From Trichormus_B sp936914905 (GTDB taxonomy: Bacteria; Cyanobacteriota; Cyanobacteriia; Cyanobacteriales; Nostocaceae), in NCBI RefSeq assembly GCF_039871975.1, contig NZ_JBDPLL010000001.1: a stretch of 64,000 bases of DNA; one strand, written 5' to 3'. Positions 9,550 through 19,171 of the stretch are shown one piece after another. Positions within the stretch are counted from its first letter, which is position 1. Each line of letters opens with the position of its first letter. The position numbers were made by a program, and so were the translations under genes. Under the pieces are notes generated by a model, which did no database searches, was not told the DNA's origin, and saw nothing but the letters and a program-made list of their open reading frames with translations.

Positions 9550-10431
9550 ATGCTCACGTCGGAGGCACACAAGCCACTGACAATCCCCCCCAAAGAACTT
9601 TTAGCACCTCCCGGTGATTTTAATCCCACACTACTGCTGTTTTTTGTAGTGGTGATAATGTTGGTATTATCTAACTTTGGTTACTGGCTGTGGGATTGGC
9701 CGCATTGGTTATGCTTTAGTATTAATACCTTGGCATTGCATTGTTCTGGTACGGTAATTCACGATGCTTCCCACCAGTCAGCCCATCGTAATCTTATCAT
9801 TAATGCGATGTTGGGTCATGTTACCGCCTTAATTTTAGCTTTTGCGTTTCCGGTATTTACACGTGTACATTTGCAGCATCATGGTAATGTTAATCATCCT
9901 CAAGATGATCCTGATCATTATGTTTCTACAGGTGGCCCGTTATCGTTGATTGCAGTACGTTTTTTGTACCATGAAGTATTTTTCTTTCAACGGAAATTAT
10001 GGCGCAAGTATGAGCTACTGGAATGGTTTATTAGTCGCTTAATTATCATTTCTATTGTTTATATTTCTGTCCAATATCACTTTTTGGGGTATCTTCTCAA
10101 TTTCTGGTTTATTCCGGCATTTTTAGTGGGTATAGCATTAGGGTTATTTTTCGATTATTTACCCCATCGTCCCTTTATGGAGCGCAGTCGCTGGAAAAAT
10201 GCTCGTGTCTATCCTGGTAAGATTCTCAATATTCTAATTTTGGGGCAGAATTACCACCTAATTCATCATTTGTGGCCTTCGATACCTTGGTATAATTACC
10301 AACCTACTTATTATTTGATGAAGCCGTTACTGGATGAAAAGGGTAGTCCGCAAACTTCAGGTTTATTCCATAAAAAGGACTTTCTAGAATTTCTCTATGA
10401 TATTTTCATAGGTATAAGATTTCATCACTAA
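9550..10431 (+). CDS. crtR: Beta-carotene hydroxylase CrtR (diiron fatty-acid-hydroxylase superfamily)
   Basis: Membrane diiron oxygenase that hydroxylates beta-ionone rings (beta-carotene to zeaxanthin) or deoxy-myxol precursors in cyanobacterial carotenoid synthesis. The 293-residue protein shows the three histidine clusters that bind iron: HDASHQSAH (first), HLQHHGNVNHPQ (second) and HLIHHLWPSIPW (third). Several hydrophobic segments flank them. The N-terminal phrase PLTIPPKELLAPPGDFNP and the phrase DYLPHRPF are typical of CrtR. An upstream in-frame TTG (9529) exists, but the Shine-Dalgarno AAGGAG supports the ATG at 9550. It stands alone, facing a stem-loop and an IS relic downstream. 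The hydroxylation target (zeaxanthin or myxol) is not decided by sequence. Confidence 0.9.
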   Translation: MLTSEAHKPLTIPPKELLAPPGDFNPTLLLFFVVVIMLVLSNFGYWLWDWPHWLCFSINTLALHCSGTVIHDASHQSAHRNLIINAMLGHVTALILAFAFPVFTRVHLQHHGNVNHPQDDPDHYVSTGGPLSLIAVRFLYHEVFFFQRKLWRKYELLEWFISRLIIISIVYISVQYHFLGYLLNFWFIPAFLVGIALGLFFDYLPHRPFMERSRWKNARVYPGKILNILILGQNYHLIHHLWPSIPWYNYQPTYYLMKPLLDEKGSPQTSGLFHKKDFLEFLYDIFIGIRFHH

Positions 10432-10450
10432 ATTGATTGGAAATGTGATG

Positions 10451-10485
10451 AAAAAAGAGGCGTTCTTTGAAACGTCTCTAAAAAA
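10451..10485. terminator. Stem-loop after crtR
   Basis: Nine-base-pair stem (10456-10464 with 10471-10479, one G-U pair) and 6-nt loop. A run of six A on the left gives a U tract only for leftward transcripts; on the crtR strand the stem is followed by A6 then TTTCTTC. It may act bidirectionally, or shield crtR from the IS side. Confidence 0.5.
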
Positions 10486-10502
10486 TTTCTTCAAAAACTA
10501 AT

Positions 10503-11280
10503 AGACCTGTCAGGAAAATTAGCTTAGTTTCAGAAAAATGGTAGAAGGGAATTTTGACCGTCTATCAAAAGGAGAAATCCACTTAATTATATTCTTGAAT
10601 ACCCACATAGTAGAAAATAAATACTGGCAATAACTAACCATCAGTTTTAAGACTTGTTAGCCCAAGCTGAAATACAGCATGAAAAACTTCAAACTGATAT
10701 AGGAAGTAAAAAGATACGTATAAATCAGAAAGGAGGAGGGCGGAAACCGAAACTAGAGATAAGAGAAAAGGTATGTCTATGCTTGTTCTATTTGAGAAAA
10801 ATGCCAACATTTGAGGTTTTAGGTTTGCATTTTGGTATATCCAAAACGGAAGGAAAGGACACATTTCATTACTACCTAGAGATATTAGTAGATGTTTTAG
10901 TAGATGTTTTACCTGCTAGTTCCCTTGAATAGGTAGAAAAACATGAGAGCAATATAAAAAGCACAAAACAGAGAGTTTTCCAGCAAAAGTATTTTTGTTA
11001 AGAACGTCATTAGATTTGTAAAAATATTCCGGGTAGCTCAACAAGAATTTCCCCTGAATTCCTAAACTTACGAACAAGTAATTCTTACTATTTGTGGTTT
11101 AGTCAGATTAAGAATTTGTTCATTATTTTTGCCTCTGTCATAAATGTTATAGATATAAGGTCAGTTATGAATTAGTCACCAAGATCTCCATGGATAGTTC
11201 CTATCAGTTACTATTCCCAACCCTAATTTTTTTCTTGGCTCTTTCCTAATCTTAATACTATAGAAAGCCAGACACAGACT
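10503..11280 (+). mobile_element. Internally deleted HTH_Tnp_4/DDE_4-type IS relic, copy 2
   Basis: Best preserved copy of the deleted IS family. Plus-strand translation gives the N-terminal half (DLLAQAEIQHEKLQ, then LFYLRKMPTFEVLGLHFGIS, then DTFHYYLEIL) up to PASSLE at 10930. After a short junction (near AAAAAGCACAAAACAGAGAG, 10957-10976) it resumes with the C-terminal fragment equivalent to FSSKSIFVKNVIRF and KIFRVAQQ. The DDE core is absent. A small in-frame duplication (VDVLVDVL) is also present. Outer ends are AGACCTGTCAGG (left) and CCAGACACAGACT (right), an imperfect terminal inverted repeat. Stops and frameshifts confirm it is dead. Confidence 0.75.
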
Positions 11281-12059
11281 CCTTTATCAATTTTCCGCCG
11301 TGCCCAATGTATTTACCATGGATAGTCAGTTAGTTTTACTACCTACCATAATGCTAATAACTTCCTGTATTTGTCATGATAATTCTCCTAAATTACCTTG
11401 CTGTAACAGCATCAACATCCGATTTGCGGCTACTAAAGGAGTGCATAAGTCATTGGTAAGACAAGAGACAAAATCTTGACACTAATGGGTGATGTCATCA
11501 CCTTCATCTATACTGTGTTGTTTGAGTCGGAGGAGTGATCGCACTCTGGCTAAATAATACATCCACGGTTACGGGTTTGTTATTTACCACATGAACTGAA
11601 AACGTAGTTCGACGATTATGCTGAGGAGGAAAACAAGAGTATTTGGAATCTTGTTGAAACCTTCTTTAAGGAAGCGATCACGTTACTCTCCTTACCGTGA
11701 GGTTTTTCTTCCTATAGTAAAAATGGTTTAAAACCCACATTCTGCACTTCAATAAGTAGTTTAAATAAACTATATTTATAGGTAATTCAGAACTATAGTT
11801 TTTAAAAATTCAGTAGCCACCTAAGTGTAAATTTCGTGCAGTAAAACTACATGTATCTTATTGTGTAGAAAAAGCTATTTAGACAAAAATGTTCAATTTA
11901 GATTTTTCAATTACTTATAAAAGTACAAGACTATACAATAGTGAATTGGAGATTCGAAAAGTAAGAAAATAAATAATACTTTTAACAAGCTGTAGGTAGG
12001 AATTGCAAAATTAGACAACGTTCTTCGTCAAGTTTATAATCCTATGCACTCCTTGTGTA
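11281..12059. other. Non-coding or fully degraded stretch
   Basis: No gene supported on either strand. A minus-strand fragment around 11530-11630 (containing VNNKPVTVDVLFSQSAI) and a possible GGAG-preceded ATG near 11377 hint at relics of small genes, but stops interrupt every frame within a few dozen codons. Confidence 0.35.
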
Positions 12060-12720
12060 ATCAGAAGATGAATCCCTTAAAAACATATCCCAATTAAGTC
12101 AGGGAACCCACCGAATGCAATGGCTCTGAAATATCCAATAATTCTTGTCTTAATTCAGGCAATTATTATACTCTCCATGAAAATCCAATAGAGTTTGATC
12201 TTATGAGGTTTAATCTAAATGGGAATATTTGGTTGCTACTCCATGTTTTTTACTACTCCTAAGGGAGTTATTAGGAATAATTTAGTCAATCTATATTTAG
12301 ATAGCTTATCTATTACTCTGCCTATTTTGTCATCCTTTAAATTTTTCCCTCCAATTGGCCCTTCTAATAAATGTTATATGGCTTTCTCCTCAATTTCTTG
12401 AGGAAATAAATATAATGGTTTACATACAAAACTTATCATCAGAAGAATTGCTTTGACTATTTCTCCTATATTCACTTTCTCTCTACTATGTGTTAATAAT
12501 ATCTCATTTATTTTTCCTACGATTTATATCTCGTCTATTATTCCCAAATGTTCGAATTTCTTACTCTAAAACTCTTCTTCTTGGTAATTCATATTTTTGG
12601 GTATTTGTATTTAATTTAGGCTCATTTACATTAATTTTCTCATCTTTTATCCTGAATTTATTGTCAATAATTACGAGTTCCAAATTATTGACAATTCCTA
12701 TTGTATTGTCTATTACAACT
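12060..12720 (-). pseudogene. IS1634-family (DUF4277) transposase relic
   Basis: Minus-strand translation with stops skipped gives ordered matches to the DUF4277/IS1634 transposase N-terminal region. These are LGIIDEI, then INEILLTHSREKVNIGEIVK, then KPLYLFPQEIEEKA, then EGPIGGKNLKDDKIGRVIDK, then LTKLFLITPLG, and finally GEYNN-like and GYFRAI-like pieces. At least three stops and shifts break the frame, and the C-terminal two thirds of the transposase are missing. A 13-bp inverted repeat sits near its start at 12660-12695. Confidence 0.7.
12660..12695. repeat. Inverted repeat, 13-bp arms
   Basis: ATTGTCAATAATT (12660-12672) and its exact inverse complement (12683-12695), separated by 10 bp. 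It lies at the 5' side of the IS1634-type relic; it could be part of the element end or a regulatory hairpin. Confidence 0.6.
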
Positions 12721-13213
12721 ACGTATAGAGCAAATACATAGTTGTAACTTATTTCTTAAGGACATACGTACTACATAATGAAGTAGAAAATCTGGGTTAA
12801 AAGTGTCATTCTGAACCTTCGAGGAGCCTTTATGAAAGAGGTAGTAAAGAGTCTCTGAGATACTAGAGCCTAGGAGACCTTCCGCTTTTACGCAGTGATG
12901 CAACTACAGTTACCACTATGTAACACTAATAGTATACAAATGTCTAATTGCTACTCGTTTGAAGTATACACACCATACTTCTAGATCAATTATACCGATC
13001 TTTATTTAGTTGGTAATATTATGATGTTTGGGAACATTAAGTAACTTCGTTCATAATTTTGTTCATAATAATGCAAAATAATGCAAAATAATGCAAACAT
13101 GGAGTTTTACAGGTTGTCTTTTGACAGAACTACTTATTTGAAGTAAATTTGGCATCTATAAAAGTTCTGATTTGGGCTTCAGAACTCATAATTCAGGACT
13201 CATAACGTCACTT
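12721..13213. other. Intergenic, no gene recognised
   Basis: A minus-strand reading frame of 72 codons (12685-12903) overlaps the IS1634 relic and has no recognisable content. Short direct repeats of AATAATGCAAA occur at 13067-13095. It probably contains the promoter of the SafE-like gene. Confidence 0.35.
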
Positions 13214-14449
13214 ATGCTACTAGATTTATTGCTGATTACCATCCTCGGCTTCCTGGGAAGTTTTGGACATTGCTTTGGAATGTGTGGACCTCTAGCAGCT
13301 GCATTTTCTCTTTACCATCAAGAAGAAACTCTTGGTTGGCAACAGCAGTTAAAATTTCATGCTCTGCTAAACTTAGGGAGAATGTTGAGCTATGCTCTAG
13401 TAGGTGCAGGTATTGGGGGTTTGGGCTCAGTGTTGGTTGAAGGTGGACAACTGGCAGGTATTGGTAGTGATTTACGCCGTTGGATAGCAATAATCACTGG
13501 TTTTATGTTAATTTGGTTTGGTTTAGGACAAGTTAAACCAGACCTACTACCACATGTTCCCTTATTACACCCGCTATTAAAAGGTAGTTTACATAACCGC
13601 CTGGCTGCGGGAATGGTGAAACTATCCTTACACACAAAATGGTGGACACCAGTACTTTTGGGTATTACTTGGGGTTTAATGCCTTGTGGTTTCCTATACG
13701 CTGGACAAATTAAAGCTGCTGCTACAGGTAATTTAGGTAGTGGTGCAATTACCATGTTAGCTTTTGGGTTAGGAACTTTACCGACGATGTTAGGAGTAGG
13801 TGTTTCTACTTCTTTAATCAGTAAAAATCACCGTAGTCAGTTGTGCCGTTTGGGTGGTTGGGTGACACTGATCATTGGCGTAATTACTCTATTGCGGACT
13901 GGTAACACAGTGGTAGACTACAGTGGACATGCTGCTCTAATTTGCCTAACTTTGGTATTAATTGCTCGTCCTATCAGTATTTTGTGGCCTGCATTGCTGC
14001 GCTATCGTCGTGGTTTAGGAGTAGCTGCTTTTGTGCTTTCGGTGGGACATACCATCCATAATATAGAACACACTCTAGATTGGAATTTTGCAGCTTTTTG
14101 GTTCTTGCCACTAGAATTTCAATGGGGAATGAGTTCTGGTGCTGTAGCTTTGGTGTTGATCTGTCCTGCGGCTTGCACCAGTTTCGACTTTCTGCAAAGG
14201 TCTTTAGGTAAGCGTTGGCGACAAATTCACCTTTTGAGTGTTCCTTCTTTGATATTGACTACTATTCATGCAGTATTGATTGGTTCTCATTACTTGGGTG
14301 CTTTAAGATTGAATTGGGTTAATCAATTAGCAGCTTTGTCATTGGTAATAATTACTCTTAGTGTTTTGTTGGTGCGATCACACTTTTTCCGGTCGATTTT
14401 AAAAATTGAAAAATTCCATTTTCCTCTAAAGAAGAGAGGTGATAGTTGA
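13214..14449 (+). CDS. SafE/DsbD_2-type membrane protein fused to ferric-reductase-like membrane domain
   Basis: Integral membrane protein of about 411 residues. The N-terminal ~220 residues belong to the TauE/SafE-annotated family with a DsbD_2-type (cytochrome biogenesis) fold. It shows the paired GHCFGMCGPLAAAFS near residues 17-31 and GLMPCGFLYAG near 155-165, whose cysteines are typical of this family. The C-terminal ~190 residues hold five to six further membrane segments with conserved histidines (SVGHTIHNIEHTL, IHLLSVPS, TIHAVLIGSHYLG), as in ferric-reductase-like transmembrane domains. This suggests electron or metal transfer across the membrane, possibly copper or iron handling (inference). 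An in-frame TTG at 13172 is the alternative start. The next gene encodes a secreted protein and starts 77 bp on, so the two are probably cotranscribed. Confidence 0.7.
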   Translation: MLLDLLLITILGFLGSFGHCFGMCGPLAAAFSLYHQEETLGWQQQLKFHALLNLGRMLSYALVGAGIGGLGSVLVEGGQLAGIGSDLRRWIAIITGFMLIWFGLGQVKPDLLPHVPLLHPLLKGSLHNRLAAGMVKLSLHTKWWTPVLLGITWGLMPCGFLYAGQIKAAATGNLGSGAITMLAFGLGTLPTMLGVGVSTSLISKNHRSQLCRLGGWVTLIIGVITLLRTGNTVVDYSGHAALICLTLVLIARPISILWPALLRYRRGLGVAAFVLSVGHTIHNIEHTLDWNFAAFWFLPLEFQWGMSSGAVALVLICPAACTSFDFLQRSLGKRWRQIHLLSVPSLILTTIHAVLIGSHYLGALRLNWVNQLAALSLVIITLSVLLVRSHFFRSILKIEKFHFPLKKRGDS

Positions 14450-14525
14450 CTGGAGACTGCTGACTGGACACTGGGAAGATGTTTCTAGGAATTACGTATC
14501 CCTTACGAGAGCTGTAGGCTCTATT

Positions 14526-15104
14526 ATGAATTACAGATTATTTCTAGTTTTGTTATATATATCATTCATATTCCTGCCTATTGCTTCTGCCCACACAGTC
14601 AAAATAGGAGGTAATATTGGTGGTACTATCCACATTAAACCTAATGATAACCCCAGTGCTGGGCAACCTGCGCAAACTTGGTTTGCGCTGACTCGCAAAG
14701 GTGGTCAGACATTGCCTCTCAAAGAGTGTAATTGTCACTTGGCTATTTATGCTGAACCCCATACACCAGGAGAACCTGCACTGCTTGAACCTCCCTTAAA
14801 ACCTGTTGATGCTGAACTGTATCAAGGCATACCAGGAGCAGAGATTACTTTTCCCAAATTAGGAGTGTATGAACTCAAACTAAGTGGTAAACCAGCAACA
14901 GCTGGTAGTTTTCGACCTTTTGATTTAAGGTTTCAAGTCACTGTGGGCGCTGGTAAAACAGTAGCAGCACCACAAGTACGAGAGAATGAGACTGAGACTA
15001 ATCGTGCGGTAATAGGGTTGGCACAGCCTATAATTATCATGGTAGTTGTGCTGTTATCTGTAGGTATTGTATCATACCTCCTTCAAGCAGTCAGAAGAGA
15101 GTAA
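14526..15104 (+). CDS. Exported membrane-anchored protein, partner of the SafE-like protein
   Basis: Protein of 192 residues with an N-terminal signal peptide (MNYRLFLVLLYISFIFLPIASAH). An extracytoplasmic beta-rich domain with a GGNIGGTIHIKPND motif, a CNCH motif near residue 59 and a YELKLSG stretch follows. A C-terminal membrane segment (IIIMVVVLLSVGIVSYLL) ends in a short basic tail. An upstream start at 14439, overlapping the previous gene, is possible, but only the ATG at 14526 gives a clean signal peptide. The His after the predicted cleavage site and the CxCH motif suggest metal or haem-related binding at the outer face (inference). I do not recognise a named family; pairing with the SafE/ferric-reductase-like gene is the main clue. 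Confidence 0.65.
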   Translation: MNYRLFLVLLYISFIFLPIASAHTVKIGGNIGGTIHIKPNDNPSAGQPAQTWFALTRKGGQTLPLKECNCHLAIYAEPHTPGEPALLEPPLKPVDAELYQGIPGAEITFPKLGVYELKLSGKPATAGSFRPFDLRFQVTVGAGKTVAAPQVRENETETNRAVIGLAQPIIIMVVVLLSVGIVSYLLQAVRRE

Positions 15105-15206
15105 TTCTTAATGTACCCTACAGATCTCTTAATATAGCTTACAGATATCCTAAGGGATACGTAATTCGTGATTATTTATTTTCCACTCTATCCCATGACC
15201 CATTAC

Positions 15207-16205
15207 CTACTTATGTCGTTTTTGATGCCACTGCCAAGCATGAGCAACAATATCTTTAATATCTGGATAGCAGGGTTTCCAACCTAAGAGCTTTTTAGCT
15301 TTTTCACTTGTGCCAATGAGAACAGGAGAGTCACCAGGACGCCGATCGCACTCTTGTACAGGTATAGTAATTCCTGTCACTTCCTCAGCAGCGGCAATGA
15401 CTTCTCTGACAGAAAAGGCGTTACCATTGCCTAAATTAAAAACTGCACTTTCACCATCTTTGAGTAGATATTCTAAGCCTAAAATATGGGCATCTGCTAA
15501 ATCACTTATATGAATATAATCCCTAATGCAAGTACCATCAGGGGTAGGATAATCAGTACCAAAAATGGAAATTGATTCTCGTTTGCCTAATGCTGTCATT
15601 AATACTAAGGGAATCAAATGAGATTCTGGATTATGATCCTCTCCCAATAAACCACGAGGGTCAGCTCCAGCAGCATTAAAGTAGCGGAAACGCACAGATT
15701 TAAAACGGTAAGCAACATCAAAATCAGAAAGAATCTGTTCTACCATCAACTTAGTCATCCCATAGGGATTAATGGGATTTTGAGGATGGTCTTCTGTCAG
15801 GGGAATAAATTGAGGTACTCCGTAGGTAGCACAAGTAGAAGAAAAGACAAGTTTCTTAATAGATGCTGCCAACATCGCTTCTAACAGAGTCAGAGTCCCC
15901 AATACGTTATTACGGTAGTATTTGTCGGGATCAGTCACTGATTCACCTACATAAGTATAGGCAGAAAAGTGCATAACTGCTTCAATATAGTGGGTTTGAA
16001 AGATATTGTCTAAGAGAGAGCGATCTTCTATATCCCCTTCAATCAGTTTCACCTGCAAAATCTGTTCTACAAGATCACGGTGCCCATAAACCAGATTATC
16101 GAGGATAATTACCTGATAACCTCCTTGCACCAAAGCTAGGACTGTATGAGAACCTATATACCCTGCTCCCCCTGTTACCAAAATAGTGGGCTTTTGCGGT
16201 GGCAT
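15207..16205 (-). CDS. galE: UDP-glucose 4-epimerase GalE
   Basis: Extended short-chain dehydrogenase interconverting UDP-glucose and UDP-galactose for polysaccharide, glycolipid and heterocyst-envelope sugars. The 332-residue protein carries the NAD-binding TGGAGYIGSHT motif near its N-terminus. It also has the catalytic Ser/Thr region VFSSTCATYG, the YxxxK pair in NPYGMTK, and the GalE phrases NYFNAAGAD-like (RYFNAAGADP) and NLGNGNAFSV. A TTG at 16220 extends the frame by five codons, but the ATG at 16205 is preceded by GAAAGGA at good spacing. The gene is monocistronic and divergent from the membrane-protein gene at 16458. Confidence 0.93.
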   Translation of the reverse strand: MPPQKPTILVTGGAGYIGSHTVLALVQGGYQVIILDNLVYGHRDLVEQILQVKLIEGDIEDRSLLDNIFQTHYIEAVMHFSAYTYVGESVTDPDKYYRNNVLGTLTLLEAMLAASIKKLVFSSTCATYGVPQFIPLTEDHPQNPINPYGMTKLMVEQILSDFDVAYRFKSVRFRYFNAAGADPRGLLGEDHNPESHLIPLVLMTALGKRESISIFGTDYPTPDGTCIRDYIHISDLADAHILGLEYLLKDGESAVFNLGNGNAFSVREVIAAAEEVTGITIPVQECDRRPGDSPVLIGTSEKAKKLLGWKPCYPDIKDIVAHAWQWHQKRHK

Positions 16206-16457
16206 AGTTTTTCCTTTCAATAAATTGACGACTACTACTAAATTAATTTAGTTTACTGGTGCTACATTACTCTTTTGGAAAATTTTAAAGAATACGCTCA
16301 GGGTCAAAAAATTGAACTAAAACCACTACGACGGTAGTCTGTGTATGTGTGGTGTGAGTTATTTTTTAGTCACTGAGCAATTACAATTTGACGATAAAAT
16401 AAACCTATTTACCTCGTCTCCTAGACCTGCTGCACCAGCAAATTAGAGAGTTAATCT

Positions 16458-17087
16458 ATGTTTCAATTACTAAGCCGGGTTTTGCTGTGGCTATTAATTG
16501 GCGTTGTTGCCTATTCCTTGTTCAAAAAATTTTACCCAACAGTCAGCTTTATTGGGCAATTTGTTTTAGGGATTGTACTGGTTGTTTTAGCTTTGGCATT
16601 TCTGAATCCTAGTGAACCAGCGGTGGCTTCCCTGTGGAGGTTTATCTCTTTTCCTCTCAAGCCTCTAGGAGCATCAATTTTAATGTTGGTTATTGCTGCT
16701 CAAAAAATTAAAGGAGGTGGTATAGAGAAACCGGGAGGACAATTACTGGCTTGGGCGCTGACTATTTTGCTGTTGTCGAGTACACCAGCTATTGCCTACT
16801 TCTTAGTAAAATCACCAGTTGCAGCAATGCTTCCTGCACCGATATTGATGGCTTTTAAACCTACCATTTCTACTATAAATAACATCTCAGATGTAATGAC
16901 ACATGCCATCCTACCTGTGGGAGATATAAAGATTCCTTCTTACCTACTACAAAATCCCCAAGCTATTACTACCCGTGGGTTGCGTGTAGAAGATTTTGTA
17001 CCTAATGCGGAAACTCTGCAACTCACTACCCAAGTTTGGGAAAGTTATCTTAACCAGATTTACGTTTTCTTGCGTGGATATTCCTGA
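16458..17087 (+). CDS. Hypothetical membrane protein
   Basis: Protein of 209 residues with four hydrophobic segments in the first 120 (about 5-24, 30-50, 64-82 and 92-115). A soluble C-terminal part follows, ending in RGLRVEDFVPNAETLQLTT and a final YLNQIYVFLRGY. The layout (N-terminal membrane helices and an aromatic FLRG-type tail) recalls cyanobacterial YdcF/DUF218-type proteins, but the DUF218 catalytic domain is absent. It is either an unrelated family or an internally shortened relative. A clear ATG at 16458 follows AGAGAGTTAATCT. Function unknown. Confidence 0.6.
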   Translation: MFQLLSRVLLWLLIGVVAYSLFKKFYPTVSFIGQFVLGIVLVVLALAFLNPSEPAVASLWRFISFPLKPLGASILMLVIAAQKIKGGGIEKPGGQLLAWALTILLLSSTPAIAYFLVKSPVAAMLPAPILMAFKPTISTINNISDVMTHAILPVGDIKIPSYLLQNPQAITTRGLRVEDFVPNAETLQLTTQVWESYLNQIYVFLRGYS

Positions 17088-17300
17088 TCAGGAGGCAGAA
17101 GGCAGGATGAATATTATTTTGTTCTTATCATCCCATCTCCCTCATTCTCAAAATACAAATCAGATTTTTGACAGCTTAACTTGCCTGATTTGAAGCAGTC
17201 TAGTTATCGGGTAGAGTATGTTAAGAATGGCTGCTGAAATGGTTACACAACCAGAAAATATGGGCAGTTATTTGACTAATAAAGTTGCGAACTTGCTTGA

Positions 17301-19031
17301 ATGGCACAATCTCGACGGCTTGCTAAACTCGGTACTTACCTACGTCCCCATTGGCAGGACACTGCTTTAGGTATTATTGCTTTATTATCTGTCAATGGGC
17401 TGGGCGTTTATATCCCTTTGCTGATTCGCTCTGGGGTGGGTACACTTTCCACAACGTTTAGTTTGAATCAAGTAATACGTTATGCGGTCATAATTATCTC
17501 GCTTAGTTCCGCAATGTGGATGATGCGTATGGCTTCCCGGATTTGGATTTTCGGTGTGGGTCGTCAGGTAGAATTTGAACTAAAGCAGCGAATTTTTCAG
17601 CATTTGCTAAAACTTGAACCGACTTATTTTTTGACTAATACTCCTGGTGATTTAATTAGTCGGGCTACTAGCGATGTGGAAAATATCAGGCGGTTACTAG
17701 GTTTTGCGGTATTGAGTTTAGCAAATACTTTATTTGCTTATGTTCTGACCGTGCCAGTAATGTTATCAATTAGTGTAGATCTGACATTAGCTTCTCTGGC
17801 AGTTTATCCATTTATGTTCTTATTGGTGTATTTGTTTAGTGATCGCTTACGTCAACAACAAGCAGCAGTCCAAGAACAACTTTCAGATATGAGTGAACTG
17901 ATTCAAGAAGATATAAGTGGTATTTCTTTAATCAAAATTTACGCTCAAGAAGAGAATGAGCGTCAAGCCTTCCAGAAAAAGAATCAGGCTCTATTGAGAG
18001 CTAACCTAACATTGGCACGAACCAGAAATACGCTTTTCCCCCTAATTGGTGGTTTGGCTAATATTAGTTCCCTGATCATAATTTGGTTGGGAACGATGCG
18101 GATATCTTCTGATTCTTTGGCTGTGGGTGATTTTTTGGCTTTATTAATTTATGTAGAGCGTCTAGTTTTCCCCACGGCCTTGCTAGGATTCACAGTTATT
18201 GCGTATCAACGAGGTGAAGTAAGTCTTGACAGAATAGAGTCAATTTTGAGTGTAACTCCAAAAATTCAAGATCCACCGGATGCTATCCATTTGGCGGCCA
18301 ATACAATCAAAGGTGAAGTAACAGCTAAAAATCTGAGTTATACCTACCCTGGTGCCAATATCCCCGCTTTGAATAAAATTAACTTGACTATTGCTCCTGG
18401 GGAACTAGTGGCAATTGTTGGGGCTATTGGTGCTGGAAAATCTACTTTGGCTAATACTTTGCCTAGATTGTTAGATATTGAACCGGGGCAGTTGTTTTTG
18501 GATGGTTTGGATATTACAAAAATAGCTTTAAATGATTTGCGGCGTGCGATTGCTTACGTACCTCAAGATAGCTTTTTATTCAGTACTACCATTCAAAATA
18601 ATATCCGCTACGGCGACCCAATCTGTAAACAAGAAAACGTGGTAACAGTCGCTCGTCTGGCTCAAATGGAAGCAGAAATTAACAATTTTCACCAGCAATA
18701 TGAAACAATTGTTGGTGAAAGAGGAATCACCCTTTCAGGTGGACAACGACAACGTACAGCTTTAGCTAGAGCAATGTTAGTTGATGCTCCAGTTTTAATT
18801 TTAGATGATGCCCTTTCCAGTGTTGATAATCAAACAGCTACCCGAATTCTCAGAAATCTCTCTAGTGCTACACAACAGAAAACTGTGATTTTGATCACCC
18901 ATCAACTTTCTGCTGCTGCTACTGCTGATAGGATTATTGTCATGGAAAAGGGTGAAATTGTCCAAATTGGTAAACATACAGAACTTGTTGAACAGCCAGG
19001 ATTATATAAAAGATTGTGGACTCAGCATTAA
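17301..19031 (+). CDS. ABC exporter, fused permease and ATPase (MsbA/MdlB type)
   Basis: Half-size ABC exporter of 576 residues, expected to dimerise in the plasma membrane. Residues 1-310 hold six membrane helices of the type I exporter fold. The nucleotide-binding domain (about 335-570) shows Walker A GAIGAGKST, Q-loop YVPQDSFLF, signature LSGGQRQR, Walker B VLILDDALSSVD and the switch histidine in ITHQLS. The start is the ATG at 17301. The substrate (lipid, peptide or drug) cannot be told from sequence. It stands alone, with no outer-membrane partner or adaptor next to it, which argues against a dedicated heterocyst-glycolipid DevBCA-type system. Confidence 0.85.
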   Translation: MAQSRRLAKLGTYLRPHWQDTALGIIALLSVNGLGVYIPLLIRSGVGTLSTTFSLNQVIRYAVIIISLSSAMWMMRMASRIWIFGVGRQVEFELKQRIFQHLLKLEPTYFLTNTPGDLISRATSDVENIRRLLGFAVLSLANTLFAYVLTVPVMLSISVDLTLASLAVYPFMFLLVYLFSDRLRQQQAAVQEQLSDMSELIQEDISGISLIKIYAQEENERQAFQKKNQALLRANLTLARTRNTLFPLIGGLANISSLIIIWLGTMRISSDSLAVGDFLALLIYVERLVFPTALLGFTVIAYQRGEVSLDRIESILSVTPKIQDPPDAIHLAANTIKGEVTAKNLSYTYPGANIPALNKINLTIAPGELVAIVGAIGAGKSTLANTLPRLLDIEPGQLFLDGLDITKIALNDLRRAIAYVPQDSFLFSTTIQNNIRYGDPICKQENVVTVARLAQMEAEINNFHQQYETIVGERGITLSGGQRQRTALARAMLVDAPVLILDDALSSVDNQTATRILRNLSSATQQKTVILITHQLSAAATADRIIVMEKGEIVQIGKHTELVEQPGLYKRLWTQH

Positions 19032-19111
19032 GTAGAAGAATTACTTCAATAGACCTTGGGTGATGGTTTTAAAATAGTTGAAAATCCCTATTTATAGGTC
19101 CTTGTGTGAAA

Positions 19112-19145
19112 TAAAAATAAAAAAAGACGAACTTAAAAGTCCGTC
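19112..19145 (-). terminator. Intrinsic terminator of the chlL-chlN operon
   Basis: Nine-base-pair stem (19126-19134 with 19137-19145, one G-U pair), followed on the minus strand by a long T-rich tract (19112-19125). It lies 27 bp past the chlN stop. Confidence 0.75.
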
Positions 19146-19171
19146 CTACAATTGCTCGGAAAATCCAAGAC

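Noticed and set aside
16458..17087. Firm call as a truncated YdcF protein
   Set aside because: Similarity is limited to general layout and a short tail; without a search the claim cannot be supported.
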